NCBI RefSeq assembly: GCF_022376445.1
Contig: NW_025954984.1
Location: 62,001-126,000 of the forward strand
Length of the DNA: 64,000 bases
Source: Fomitopsis serialis
Taxonomy: Eukaryota; Basidiomycota; Agaricomycetes; Polyporales; Fomitopsidaceae
Direction of reading: 5' to 3'
The position numbers were made by a program, and so were the translations under genes. The notes beneath the pieces were generated by a model. The model worked only from the letters and a program-made list of their open reading frames with translations, had not been told where the DNA came from and searched no databases. Shown one piece after another: positions 13,375 through 24,534 of this stretch (positions are counted from its first letter, which is position 1; every line of letters begins with the position of its first letter).

Positions 13375-13660
13375 CTAGAGGTACATACCCACAGGAGCTG
13401 GCTGATCATCTCGCGCTTTGCCCTCATTTGCGGACACGGGCGTGCCTAACGAGGTGTGTGTAACACCGATGATGGCCCCATCGTCCAGGTCGTTATCGAT
13501 GTCTGCGGTGCACACGACGCGGAACTCACGTCTCAGCGGCATAATAAACGTTGAATAATCGTGCCACATACCGGCCTCAATGAGCTGAGATGTGGAATTG
13601 AGAGGGGTCGTGGAGTCGCTGCATGCTGCCAGTTGGGGGACAAGCTGGCGACCTCGAGCA
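13375..13660 (-). pseudogene. N-terminal fragment of a YIPF6-type gene (copy A)
   Basis: The minus strand contains TPLNSTSQLIEAG and DNDLDDGAIIGVTHTSLGT followed by KARDDQPAP. These match the first two exons of the YIPF6-type gene at 20962-22194 (STSQFIEA, DDDLDDEAIPGFTHPSLDT, KARDDQPAP). The membrane-spanning part is absent; the DNA passes directly into sequence homologous to the ankyrin-gene upstream region. An open frame continues upstream to 13920 but no longer matches copy B. This is a truncated duplicate. Confidence 0.78.
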
Positions 13661-14716
13661 CTGATGCCCTCTAGCGTGTTTACCTGCCTACAGGTCATCC
13701 GACAGCTCGCGTTCTCGAAAATCGCATCCACGTTTTGGCGGGTCATGCTTCGCCATGACGGGGAGAGGTAGAGTTGACCTGGCCGTCTTGCAGGGTGGAA
13801 AACGGGGGCGGCGGAGTGTTCGACGGAGACTAGTAAGGCAGGAAGGTAGCTTGTCATGAATTGGGCACGGTAATTTAGGCTGGCGATGTCGTGAGAGTCA
13901 AAGAATCGAGCTGTATACATATTTCCTGATCACCGCTACGTTGAACTCGACTTGCTTCTTCACTCATCCAATGAAGGCTAAGGCAAAGGTATAATCAGTC
14001 TCATCGGCACTAACCCAAAGGCAGCAACAGGGAAGTGACTCACTAGTCACCCTCGTACTACGATGGGCGCCCTTGCGAGCGCCGCACTGCTGCAGTCGAA
14101 TCAGACGCGTACAGACTCAACATGTTTAGGCCGACGACGAAGAGCAGTCTACTCAGCTCGTAAGCTTGATCAAAACAGATCGCCCGTAACCGTAGCAAAA
14201 CGTGCTGGCAGGTTTTCACTGGGCATGCAACTCGTAGTTTTATCATTAAGGAACTTGGGGACAGCGACTTCATCGCGAATTTTGCACAACTTGAGCTTTT
14301 GCGTCTTGTATTCGCTGGAGAATGTATACAATTTGAACTGGTCGACTATTGGGTATGGGAGGGACGTTGGATGTTGCCGAAAGGCTCCTGCTGTGTTAAT
14401 CGAATACCTCAGAAGAGCGTCTGCCAGACGTATATATCCAACATGGGATTATGCTTTGCGGCAGCATACATGTTCATGACACTGCTTACAGCGGGTACGA
14501 CACATCGTACAACACACACGCAGTCCTCAGAGATCACGGGCTGAGATCACTGTCCGACTTGGTACGGGCCAGCAAAACATGTCAGCTACATAGCACACAT
14601 AGGTTCAGTGTACGTACGCCAGTAGAGCCAGTGAGCTCATCCTCATCTTCTGAGCTCGACCCGGTGGACATGGAATCGGAATTGTCGCCAGCATGCTGCG
14701 GACATTGAGGACGTTG
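13661..14716. other. Intergenic stretch between duplication copy A and the hypothetical gene
   Basis: Small open frames on both strands (for example 14063-14479 plus) have no recognisable domain, and no convincing splice sites link them. I see no gene here. Confidence 0.45.
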
Positions 14717-16112
14717 TCAGAGGACATCAGACAGTGGAACTATGGGCCAACAGATACCGTAGTCGGAGCGTGAGACGCGACATGCTGAGACGGCTGGTGA
14801 GACAGCTGGATTTGATGAGACACGGTGCAAATAGGCGCAGCGACGGGACGACAGCCTACCACAGCAGAGGTACGTACCGCAAGATGCCTGGAGTGCTCTC
14901 GGGCCGAAGAGACACCCGCGCTGAGACCTACCTCCGTATTGTCCTCGCCAGTACTGTCGGCCTCGCTGAGGATGGACGACGCACGAGACGACGCTGCTTT
15001 TGTAGGGCCCTTTTTGGAACCCTTCACCACGCGGTGAGAGCAATTATAAATCCGCACAAAGCAGTACATACCCTGGCTGGTTTCATTGCACCCTTTGCCT
15101 CCTTCGCTTTGTTCTGTTCAGTCTGCCACTTCTCTGCGAACTCCAGCTGCAGTACACCATTCAGCGCAGCACGGTATGTAATTGTGAAAAACGTACCGCT
15201 TGTTGCACTGTGACAGCATAGTCCTTCATCGACATGTTCAATGCTTCCCAGCCCTTCTCCTCCCGAACACTGGATCCCCATAGAGTGAATTGCGGCCATT
15301 CCTGTCAGCCCATGCCTTCCAATCATAGGCTGATAGCTGTTATTAGCGAGCATGATGGCATGGAAACATCTGACATACATACCAGTAGGGTCTTCTCTGA
15401 GATGAGGCCTGAACTTCTCGACACCACCACCAGTGTAGTCCCCGGGGTCGCAATGGACCGCAACAAGCCAGATATGGAGCCAGGGATTTAGCTTGCAGCC
15501 TTTCCCTGATTTGCACTTGAGCTGCTCCGCCTCCCATTTAATGACCTTGCTGCGGATCATCCGTATAGCATTGCCACTCCAGGCCTCCCTGTCTTGAAAG
15601 TGCCATGGGTCACTGTTCTCGGGAATCGCGTCAGGCCTCTCATTCCCCCATGGCGAGGGGGTTGATTTGAGGACCCTATCGATGGTGTAGACAATGTAGC
15701 CAAACCACGTCGTGTACCGATTCATCAAGCGTATGCCCTCATCGTAGCGCAGAGACAGACGCGCCTTGTACTTGCCCTTGTCGTCCATGAGGTCGACCCA
15801 GCGGTGGTCTCCAGTTGGCCCGAGCACAGACATCCAGTCAGAGGCATCCGATGCCTGCTGGCGCATGATGAATCCCGTCCGGGCCTTGGGGAACGTCGCG
15901 ATGTACTCATCCAACGTTTTCATGACGGTCTCGAACTCCTCGGGTGTAATGTACTTTACACCATTCCCTCCCTCCTCCTCCTCCTCCTCCTCCTCCTCCT
16001 CCTCCTCCGCCGCCGCCGCCACCTTCATGTTCTTCCTCCTCGCCGTGGCCCTGGTGCTGACAGTAGCACAGTGCCTGTGCCCAGAGGTCTTCACGTGTCG
16101 GTCCACTGGCAT
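14717..16112 (-). CDS. Lineage-specific hypothetical protein with poly-Glu tract (one apparent frame break)
   Basis: The minus strand starts near 16112 (MPVDRHVKTSGHRHC). A run of about 12 Glu and four Ala is encoded by the CTC/CGC repeat. A long conserved-looking block follows: YITPEEFETVMKTLDEYI, WMSVLGPTGDHRWVDLMDD, RLMNRYTTWFGYIVYTIDRV and CKLNPWLHIWLVAVHCDPGD. After a GT-AG intron near 15345-15380 the frame DWKAWADRNGRNSLYGDPVFG runs into EKGWEALNMSMKDYAVTVQQA only if one base is missing near 15262. A further exon gives LEFAEKWQTEQNKAKEAKGA, and a Ser-rich tail (SKKGPTKAASSRASS) ends around 14720-15030. I do not recognise the family. It lies between the two duplicated blocks and is not itself duplicated here. 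Confidence 0.6.
15968..16020. repeat. Trinucleotide repeat (CTC)n followed by (CGC)n
   Basis: About 13 CTC units followed by about four CGC units. On the minus strand they encode a poly-Ala then poly-Glu stretch near the N-terminus of the hypothetical protein. Lengths of such repeats usually vary between strains. Confidence 0.9.
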
Positions 16113-16546
16113 AATTGCTTTCGATATATTCGAGAGGCCGGGGAAGCAGGAGCGCAGCGAACAAAGATACCAGCACTTGGCGGGAAGAAGCAGGAAGGAG
16201 CACCGCCCTAAAGAGGCGCCCAGCAATTGGCACGGATGCGGACGGTCAACGAACACTAGTAATGGCTCTGTCCCCATGCTGGCCTTGAACGGCATTGCTG
16301 CTCGCATTGCTGTAGTACGTACCTACTAGTAGCTATAGAGCTTACCTCCCGGACTCATGAGCATCTGTCTGCCATCCGCTTACTCACTATATGCGTGCTA
16401 ACTTGTACCAATTCTATATCGCTACACCATCTACATACTTCACCACGACCTTGCTAGGGATACAGGCCTCAGCGGTAAATTCTCATATTGTCTCCCTGCT
16501 GTACTAGTACATAGTAGATTCCGCCTATTCCCGGTGGTGTGGATGT

Positions 16547-17947
16547 TCACGCGAGCCTGGCGACGTCGGTGTTGACGAACTGTGCGACGTCGAAGCCGCT
16601 CCCGGGGCTGTTGATGAAGCCTGTCTTGGTGAGCACATCGAGAGTGTTCGTGATCACTTCCGTCGGGATGCTGCCGCAGTCGTGTGACCATGCAACGGTC
16701 TTCAGCCAGGCCTATAGATTCTCTACGGTCAACTGATGGGAGCTGGGATACACGGGTGTGCTGACGGACCTTGACGTCCTCCTCCGGGTACCTAAACTTG
16801 TCCTTGATAAACTCGACGTCCGCAGCCTCACGCTGGGCGGGGTCGTCGAACGTGCGGACGTAGATGGTCAGGGTGTCTAGGAACGTGCGCAGAGCTTCCG
16901 ACGAGGCTCGCGTGGGGTGCGCGGCGATCAACCAGGAGGGCCAGGGAGTTGGCACAGATCCAATCTATCGCATTACCCAATGTTAACTCAACTGCGATGC
17001 ATGGAATGTAAAGCGCAGTGTGGACACGTACGAAGCGCGCCTCGCCGGCGTCGACGAAGGGCTTGGTGGTGAACCACTCCCACATGAATGCGCTGGTCGT
17101 GCCATCGTTGACCGAGCTGATGAGGCCGCGGATATCATTGTTCACTGCGCGCTCAGGCTTTGTCAGCGCACGTTCCTAGACATCGCGTCCGGATTCTGGG
17201 TCTTCAATACTCACCTTGGAACTGCATCTTGTCCGTCGGCCAGTCCTGTTGAAGGGCCATGACGTACGCCATGGTCTGGCTCCCACTGATATCCATGAGC
17301 CGGACGTTCTCAGACGAATGAAAGGCGAGCCAACCTTCCGTATCTCGAGATGCCGATGGACGTTCCCTGCAGATCCGGAATTCCCTTGTACTGGGTGTCC
17401 TTCCCGGTGATGACGGCCCTACGCGGATATAAGTCCCCGCGCACCAGTGAGTCTGTTTGCCGGAGGGAAACGCACCAATTTAGCGGCGTCGTGACGTAGC
17501 TGCCCACGAGCTTGTAGTGCTGCGACCCTCTGGCTATGCCAGAAATTAGAGGGTCTGTCAATGCACTAGCGTGCGCCATGATCGTAAAGATGACATGCAC
17601 CACACAGAATGGTCAGTGAAGTCGCGACCCCGGGTGCTGCACTCACACCGCAACGTCGATCTCGTCGTTGGTCAAACGTGTGATGACCTGACCAGTCCCG
17701 CCTGAGTCGTAGACGTAAAGTTAGGGTGCGTCCCAGCATGATGGCAGACTCAATGGTACATGCTTACTTGGGCACTCTACAAGCGTGAAAGTCTTGCCTC
17801 CGTCTGCCTCGGCGTACTGCAGCAACGGAGAGGAGAAGTGTTCCCGAACTGCCAATCACATGAGATCCGTAAACACTTGCAGTCAGATAAACAGCTCTGT
17901 GAGGTCCAACACGGCTCTATCTCACCGTAACCGACTCTGAGGGGCAT
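16547..17947 (-). CDS. Ca3427/THI5-like periplasmic-binding-fold protein
   Basis: Nine short exons (17926-17947, 17848-17768, 17701-17647, 17565-17476, 17418-17335, 17285-17215, 17144-17032, 16964-16770, 16711-16547) join in phase to 291 residues without a break. The protein starts MPLRVGYVREHFSSPLLQYA and carries the ligand-lobe pattern of the SsuA/THI5-like type-II binding fold: FTLVECPSGTGQ, TNDEIDVAV, YKLVGSYVTTPLNWAVITG and SSVNDGTTSAFMWEWFTTKP, ending FVNTDVARLA. Fungal members such as Candida Ca3427 resemble bacterial nitrate/sulfonate/thiamine-precursor binding proteins, but their ligand is not settled. No signal peptide is visible, which suggests a cytosolic protein. A decayed partial copy lies at 10729-10960. 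The exon structure is secure; the biochemical role is unknown. Confidence 0.88.
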
Positions 17948-18582
17948 GTTGATGAGTCTGAGCAAACACTGGCCAAGACCGTTCTAGGAACCTAGCCGTG
18001 CCAGGTGGTGGCGGAGAGTCAGAGCGCAGCACGGTCGATAGATCGAGGATCTGAGTATGTAAGGCGCACGACGTCATCCTATCGTGATCAACTGGCCGAC
18101 CGCAGTCGTGCAGGAGTTCGAACGCCTGGCACCGCGATACACTCATACAGTAAATTATCGGCAAGAGACACAACCACCGTCGAACGACAACTTCATAGGT
18201 ACGATACAAGCGGCCGTGGTTTACAATCTGGTTAACCAAGGCAAACATAATCATACAGAACAGGTCGTCCGAGCACTGTTTCTCGTTCTGAATCCGAGCA
18301 CCTCCCGGAATCCGAATTATATGCCCCCCGTCATCGCTCACTGTCCTGATAAAACACCCCGCTAGACCCCTTCATACAGCACAGCCACCTGTGCAGAGCA
18401 TAAGGCATGTTAGGGTGAGCGTATTTGGCACGGTCATTCAATCACTCACTACGATCAGGCGGCCCCGGCGCACATCAGTGTGTCCTCAGACACAGCAGGA
18501 TCCTTCAAACCAAGGTCTCTGGTTTGCGTGCCACATTTAGAAACTGCAGATGGGACAGTAGAGCGATATAGACAGAATGGAC

Positions 18583-20248
18583 TTACTCGAGCAGTCTATG
18601 TTCTTCCCTAGGGTTGATGACCTCGTTGAGAATAGTCCAGTAGATCCTCTGGGATCGCAACATCTGCAGCGGATGGTCTCCTCTCTTGCATGCATCCTTG
18701 TGCTCCCGCCAATGTGCTTTCTGGCACGGCGCGCCGCAGTAATATATCTACGCTACGAGGTGAGCAAACGTAGAACCACACATCCACAAAAGCTACGAAC
18801 CCTCTGACACCCGTGGCAGCGTTTCATCTTGAGGCCCGGACGCTCTATCGTCGTACACCCGGACGCTTCACAACTCTTCCAGAGGGGCTGGAAAAACGGA
18901 TCCAGCTTGGCGGCCCGTTCGATCTTGGGTACACTCCGAGTGTCTTGGCCGGATGCGATGTACTGGTCGACACGATCATTCCATCCGGTGCTGAGAAACT
19001 TGCCTAGGAGTTTTGGCGTCCATTCTCCCTCGGGCCTGAAGAATATTAATCTGTCAGACGGATACGAATCCTTCAGCATGGGCACTGACATAGGCAGAAA
19101 TTCAAGTGAAGTCGCCGCATGCCGGAATGCCGGATCAGCTTTCTCTTTACTTTCGGCATCGTTATGCTCGATGGCCATGAGCACGAGCTCTGAGGACTTC
19201 TTCTTTCCCGTGACTGGCCATTTTGTGGACATCAGCGTCTTCATAGTGGCAAAGGGCAAGTAGGTTGCCGTATGTCCGTCGGCTTCCATCATGCGCTGGG
19301 TGACGGTCATACGCCCTCGTTCCTCGTCCCATCTCTCCACCAGTTCGACGCTTCTGAGTTTGCAGCAGTTAGCATATGACTTCGTCGACCTGCAAATGCA
19401 CGCAAATGTGGGAGGATATGGGTGGTCGCCCGATCCGTGACATTCGGAGAGTGGCTTCCCCGAGAAGCATGGGCATTTCCGCGGTGGTCGCGCCGGTGGT
19501 TCCGTCCTCGAGCCAATCGCGCCACCAGCTCCCTGCAAGCTGATGCTTTCGCGGGATCGACGACCCAAGTGCACGCCTGGGGACTCGGGCCCTCAGACAA
19601 GGCCCGAATAAGTTCAAGAGGGGCCCCATGGAGCGCCACCAGCTCGAGTAGTTCTAAATCCAAAGTCACCCAAGCGATGCAGAAAGGCAAGAGCAACGTG
19701 TCCTCGTAAGGCGCGAGATTGACATTGGCATGCTGCTCGATCAATATCTTCGCCATGTGACGCAACCGAGAAATAGTGGATATGGCGAGGCTTTCGTCCT
19801 CGGTCCCATTGTGGCGCAGCTGTCGCTTGGCCAGGTCTGATGAGAACCCATGCAACTCCTGCATGGCGCAGAACAGCGGTGTCTGTCCCTTGACGTCCTC
19901 GTGGTTAACGTCGGCACCCAGACGTATGCATTCGTATACGAACGGCACGTCACAGAACCTGACGGCGAAGTGGAGGTATGTGCTCTCGCTCCCATTGGGC
20001 ATGACCTGCGGGAGTGACCAATCGGTGTCGTTGTGACCAGCCCATGTTTCATCGATGGTCGTATACGCATCCCCCAGTGCGAGAACGTAGTGTCGTAGTA
20101 TCAAATGACGCATAGGGAACACCTTAGCATCCTCCTCGTCCCGCCCGAAGATGACCGATCGCTCGGACTGGAAGTCTGGATCGACTTGGAGTTTGAGCTC
20201 GTCGAGCAGAGCCTGCGGCAAGCATACTGGTAAGTGTGTTTTTGGCAT
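18583..20248 (-). CDS. Ankyrin-repeat / MYND zinc-finger protein, copy B (one apparent frame break)
   Basis: Starts MPKTHLPVCLPQALLDELKL on the minus strand at 20248 and is closely similar to the gene at 11119-12961 throughout. Ankyrin-like units (STYLHFAVRFCDVPFVYECI, HEDVKGQTPLFCAMQELHG) are followed by the CPCFSGKPLSECHGSG cluster and a long C-terminal region. After an intron, the MYND-type finger YYCGAPCQKAHWREHKDAC ends with a stop near 18583. Near 19510-19513 one G is missing compared with copy A (GAG against GAGG). This breaks the frame between ACRELVARLA and RTEPPARPPRK. The position differs from the break in copy A, so each copy is intact exactly where the other is broken. The strong GTAAGT just before the stop means a further 3' exon cannot be excluded. 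Confidence 0.72.
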
Positions 20249-20961
20249 CTTCGAAAGCGGAAGCCAATCGGTAAGCATCTCGAATGTTCGTTACAGCGGG
20301 GACTGTGGACGACAGAGGTTAGCTGGTACTAGTAGGCGATGATGGTTTGATAATGCGTACGCGTTGATTCGGGTGGCTGGCCAACTTCCTACTGTTACCG
20401 TAAGAGTGGGAACGCCCATGAGGAGCTCCCTCCTTAGGTGCTAGTGGTCATGAGATCCTGAGAGGCGAAGCGATGACAGTAAGTACTGCCTTACGACATC
20501 GGTGGAAGTCAATCGAACCTTATATCAAGCTTCTTCACGGTACGGAAGCTCGTTCATAACGGGCCTTGTGTGGGCCAACATAATCGTAGTCGATGGTAGG
20601 TATCAGGTCATTTGCGGCAGCCAGATACCAAACTTACACACAGCGTGGGCTCAGTGAGCCGTCACGGGAAAATGCATGCGCGGCGCGTCAACCAAAACAC
20701 ACATCGACAGTACTACGCAATTCCACTCGAAGTCCCCACGTTCTCTGCTGAAGGAAGGCGATGTCCCAGAACCCGCGCGGCTTGAAGGGCGATATGTTCA
20801 CATACTACCATCCGATATTGTGGACCGAGAAGGGCATACATTAGTCACAGTCCGCGAGACTATTCGATGACAATCATCCATGCTAGTATAGAATAGAACA
20901 AGCTACGCATCCATCATGGAACACACATCAGTACAATGGATGCCAAGAGATGCAACGAAGC
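20249..20961. other. Spacer between the ankyrin/MYND and YIPF6-type genes
   Basis: About 0.7 kb with no supportable gene. The half next to the ankyrin gene (to about 20735) is duplicated upstream of copy A and probably contains that gene's promoter. A 64-codon frame at 20676-20870 has no recognisable feature. Confidence 0.5.
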
Positions 20962-22194
20962 TTACAGCAGGGGGTAGACGGCGAGCATTGTCCTTTGCTT
21001 TTCGAGCTTCGTACCATCCAGGAAATTCACAGACGCTTGTGATTGCATCAACACGGCAAACAGGTGTAGTTAAAAGCGGTAAGTGACGCACCCCATACGC
21101 ACCAGGCCCATGCAACAAACGTCACAGGTAGCCTGACGTAGACTAGAGGCACGAACACAGAGACCAGCGCAGCAATGTTCAGTGGGGCGACGCAATACCC
21201 GAACACGCACAACCCTTGGAAGAAAGAACTGTTCATGTCGATCATCAGAGTTATATGAAGTGCCGCCGTGAACGCTGACTTACACTCGGCCACCCAGTAG
21301 CTGAGATTCGTTCACAGTGATGAGCTTGCGGGTCAGCTTACAGGAACTCACTTGCTCACCTTTGCTTGTATTGTGACGACAAGCGAGCCACTGGTCATAA
21401 GGCAGACGACGGTTGTGAAGATGGGAAGGGATTGGTCAGGGGCAGCCTGTAAAACCAATATGGGAAACCCGAGCAACGCAGAGACATGCAAATGAACTGA
21501 CCCTGATACTCAGTAGAATTCCGAGGGTAAGACTGATGACAAGCGGACCCCAGAGGTCCCAATCTCTGCAACGCATCTGAGACGGCAACTTACGGAAAAC
21601 GGCAGTCATACCTGAGGACCTCTCGGTGTCCGGCTTTTGGAGGGTAGAGTACTTGTATAGTCTTGGTATAAATTGATAGTAGGTCACGTCCCTGCAAAAT
21701 GCGCATTAGCTAGCTTGATTGGCGTGTCCCGGCCTGGCGCACAGACAATTGTTGTGGATATCGGCTCGTCAAGCGTGTCGAGTCCTGTATTGCTAGTACA
21801 ACAGCAAGCTCAATCTTCAAATGCGGTCAATTCTGACTGCTCGCGTACCGCATCTCAACCTGCACCCCTCCGACTGTGTTTCGTGATGGTCGCGCGTTGC
21901 CATCGGTTGAGCTGCCTATGATGCCCGAGACGGGACTATGAGGGTATGTAGACGCAGGGGCTGGCTGGTCATCTCGTGCTTTGCCCTTACTCGCGGACAC
22001 GGGTGTGTCTAACGAGGGATGCGTAAATCCGGGGATGGCCTCATCGTCCAGGTCGTCATCGTTGTCTGGTGCGCACACGAGCTCATGTTTCAGCATCATA
22101 GCGATAATCGAGCAGCGTTGCACATACCTGCCTCAATAAACTGAGACGTGGAAGTGAGAGGGGTATGGACGTCTGCGTCGTCGAGTCGCTGCAT
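20962..22194 (-). CDS. YIPF6: YIPF6/Yip4-type Golgi membrane protein
   Basis: The minus strand starts MQRLDDADVHTPL at 22194. Exons at 22128-22194, 21849-22065 and from 21792 give a polar N-terminal half ending in the family signature GLDTLDEPIST. After an intron, RDVTYYQFIPRLYKYS and RDWDLWGPLVISLTLGIL begin the Yip1 domain. Further exons give IFTTVVCLMTSGSLVVTIQA, FFQGLCVFGYCVAPLNIAAL and LPVTFVAWAWCVW (several membrane helices). The end is NFLDGTKLEKQRTMLAVYPL with a stop at 20962. Yip1-family proteins act in ER-Golgi vesicle traffic with Rab GTPases. Two joints are not clean: no in-phase GT donor is visible after DEPISTTI near 21747, and the piece before RDWDLW may hold a weak-donor intron. 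It starts 206 bases from RPT2 on the other strand. Confidence 0.8.
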
Positions 22195-22400
22195 GCTGCC
22201 AGTTGGCGGACAAGCTGGCGACTTCAAGCGCGACCGGAGGCGCGTCTGCACCGCACAGGCCCACGTGATGTCTCCCACGTGGGCGAGACACTGACGCGTC
22301 GCGTCTTGCGCTGCTCAGCTCAGCCTGCGGTCCCTCTCCCTCGCTCACTCCCGTCTACACCTTCTGCCTTATTCCCCGCCAGACAAGCCTTCCGAGTAAG
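22195..22400. promoter_or_regulatory. Bidirectional promoter with paired CACGTG boxes
   Basis: This 206-base gap separates the start codons of the YIPF6-type gene (minus) and RPT2 (plus), so it must hold both promoters. Two perfect palindromic E-boxes, CACGTG, lie at 22262-22267 and 22276-22281, 14 bases apart. In fungi CACGTG is bound by bHLH factors such as Cbf1; that either gene is controlled this way is an inference. Confidence 0.6.
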
Positions 22401-24015
<1,615 letters not shown>

Positions 24016-24534
24016 TTGTATCGTACTACCTCCTAGTCTCTTCTGTTTTTGTCTTTCGTATGGACCTTGCATATTGCTGTTAGTGGATCGATGGAGGTTC
24101 GATGAACCTACCGAGAAGCAAGATTGGCCATGTGGTATTTGGCCCCGGAGGGTGAGCGCGCTTGGTGTCACGTGCTAATCGCGTCTGTGGCAAATCGCGC
24201 TCGTGTCTTCGTGGAACTGCAAGCGCTTCCTTCAAGCTTCCTTAGTCTTTTCTGAGTCCCTCAGGGAGTCGTACTGTGCCAAACTTGCTCGTTGTCATCC
24301 TATCGATATCGTCACGCGGGTGGGGCCTTGCTTGGCCTTGAGGGTCATATGAGCATGCAATCCCATAAGTCACTGTATGTTCCAGTTACGAGTTGCCGGT
24401 ACCGCGGCTAGTAGGTGCATGTGAAATCGCGGGCTCTACCGGGGCTTCAGGTGTCCACTGTCCTGTTCGCTCTCAAGGCCGTCTCGTCTCACATCAAGCT
24501 TAAGGCCCTCTCAAGAACACTCTCTACATTCGCT
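24016..24534. other. Promoter/5' region of citrate synthase
   Basis: About 0.5 kb between RPT2 and the citrate synthase start. No separate gene is seen. An ATG at 24415 is in frame with citrate synthase and could extend it (see that entry). Confidence 0.5.

Larger units (their letters stand above)
10528..13660. repeat. Segmental duplication, copy A (shortened)
   Basis: This block is clearly related at the DNA level to 16368-22230. Matching parts are 10528-10950 with 16368-16820, 10955-13340 with about 18255-20735, and 13385-13660 with 21945-22230. Copy A lacks the DNA equivalent to about 16820-18250 (most of the THI5-like gene) and about 20735-21945 (most of the YIPF6-type gene). Both differences are internal deletions relative to copy B. 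The edges are approximate because they were judged by eye. Confidence 0.85.
16368..22230. repeat. Segmental duplication, copy B (full)
   Basis: Counterpart of the block at 10528-13660. Copy B carries the complete gene order on the minus strand: THI5-like gene, ankyrin/MYND gene, YIPF6-type gene. The homology to copy A stops within the first YIPF6-type exon near 22230, just before the promoter shared with RPT2. Because copy B includes an intact housekeeping-type gene, it is probably the parental locus; this is an inference. Confidence 0.85.

Noticed and set aside
15968..16020. CTC/CGC array as a CRISPR or satellite array
   Set aside because: It is an uninterrupted trinucleotide microsatellite within a reading frame, with no spacers.
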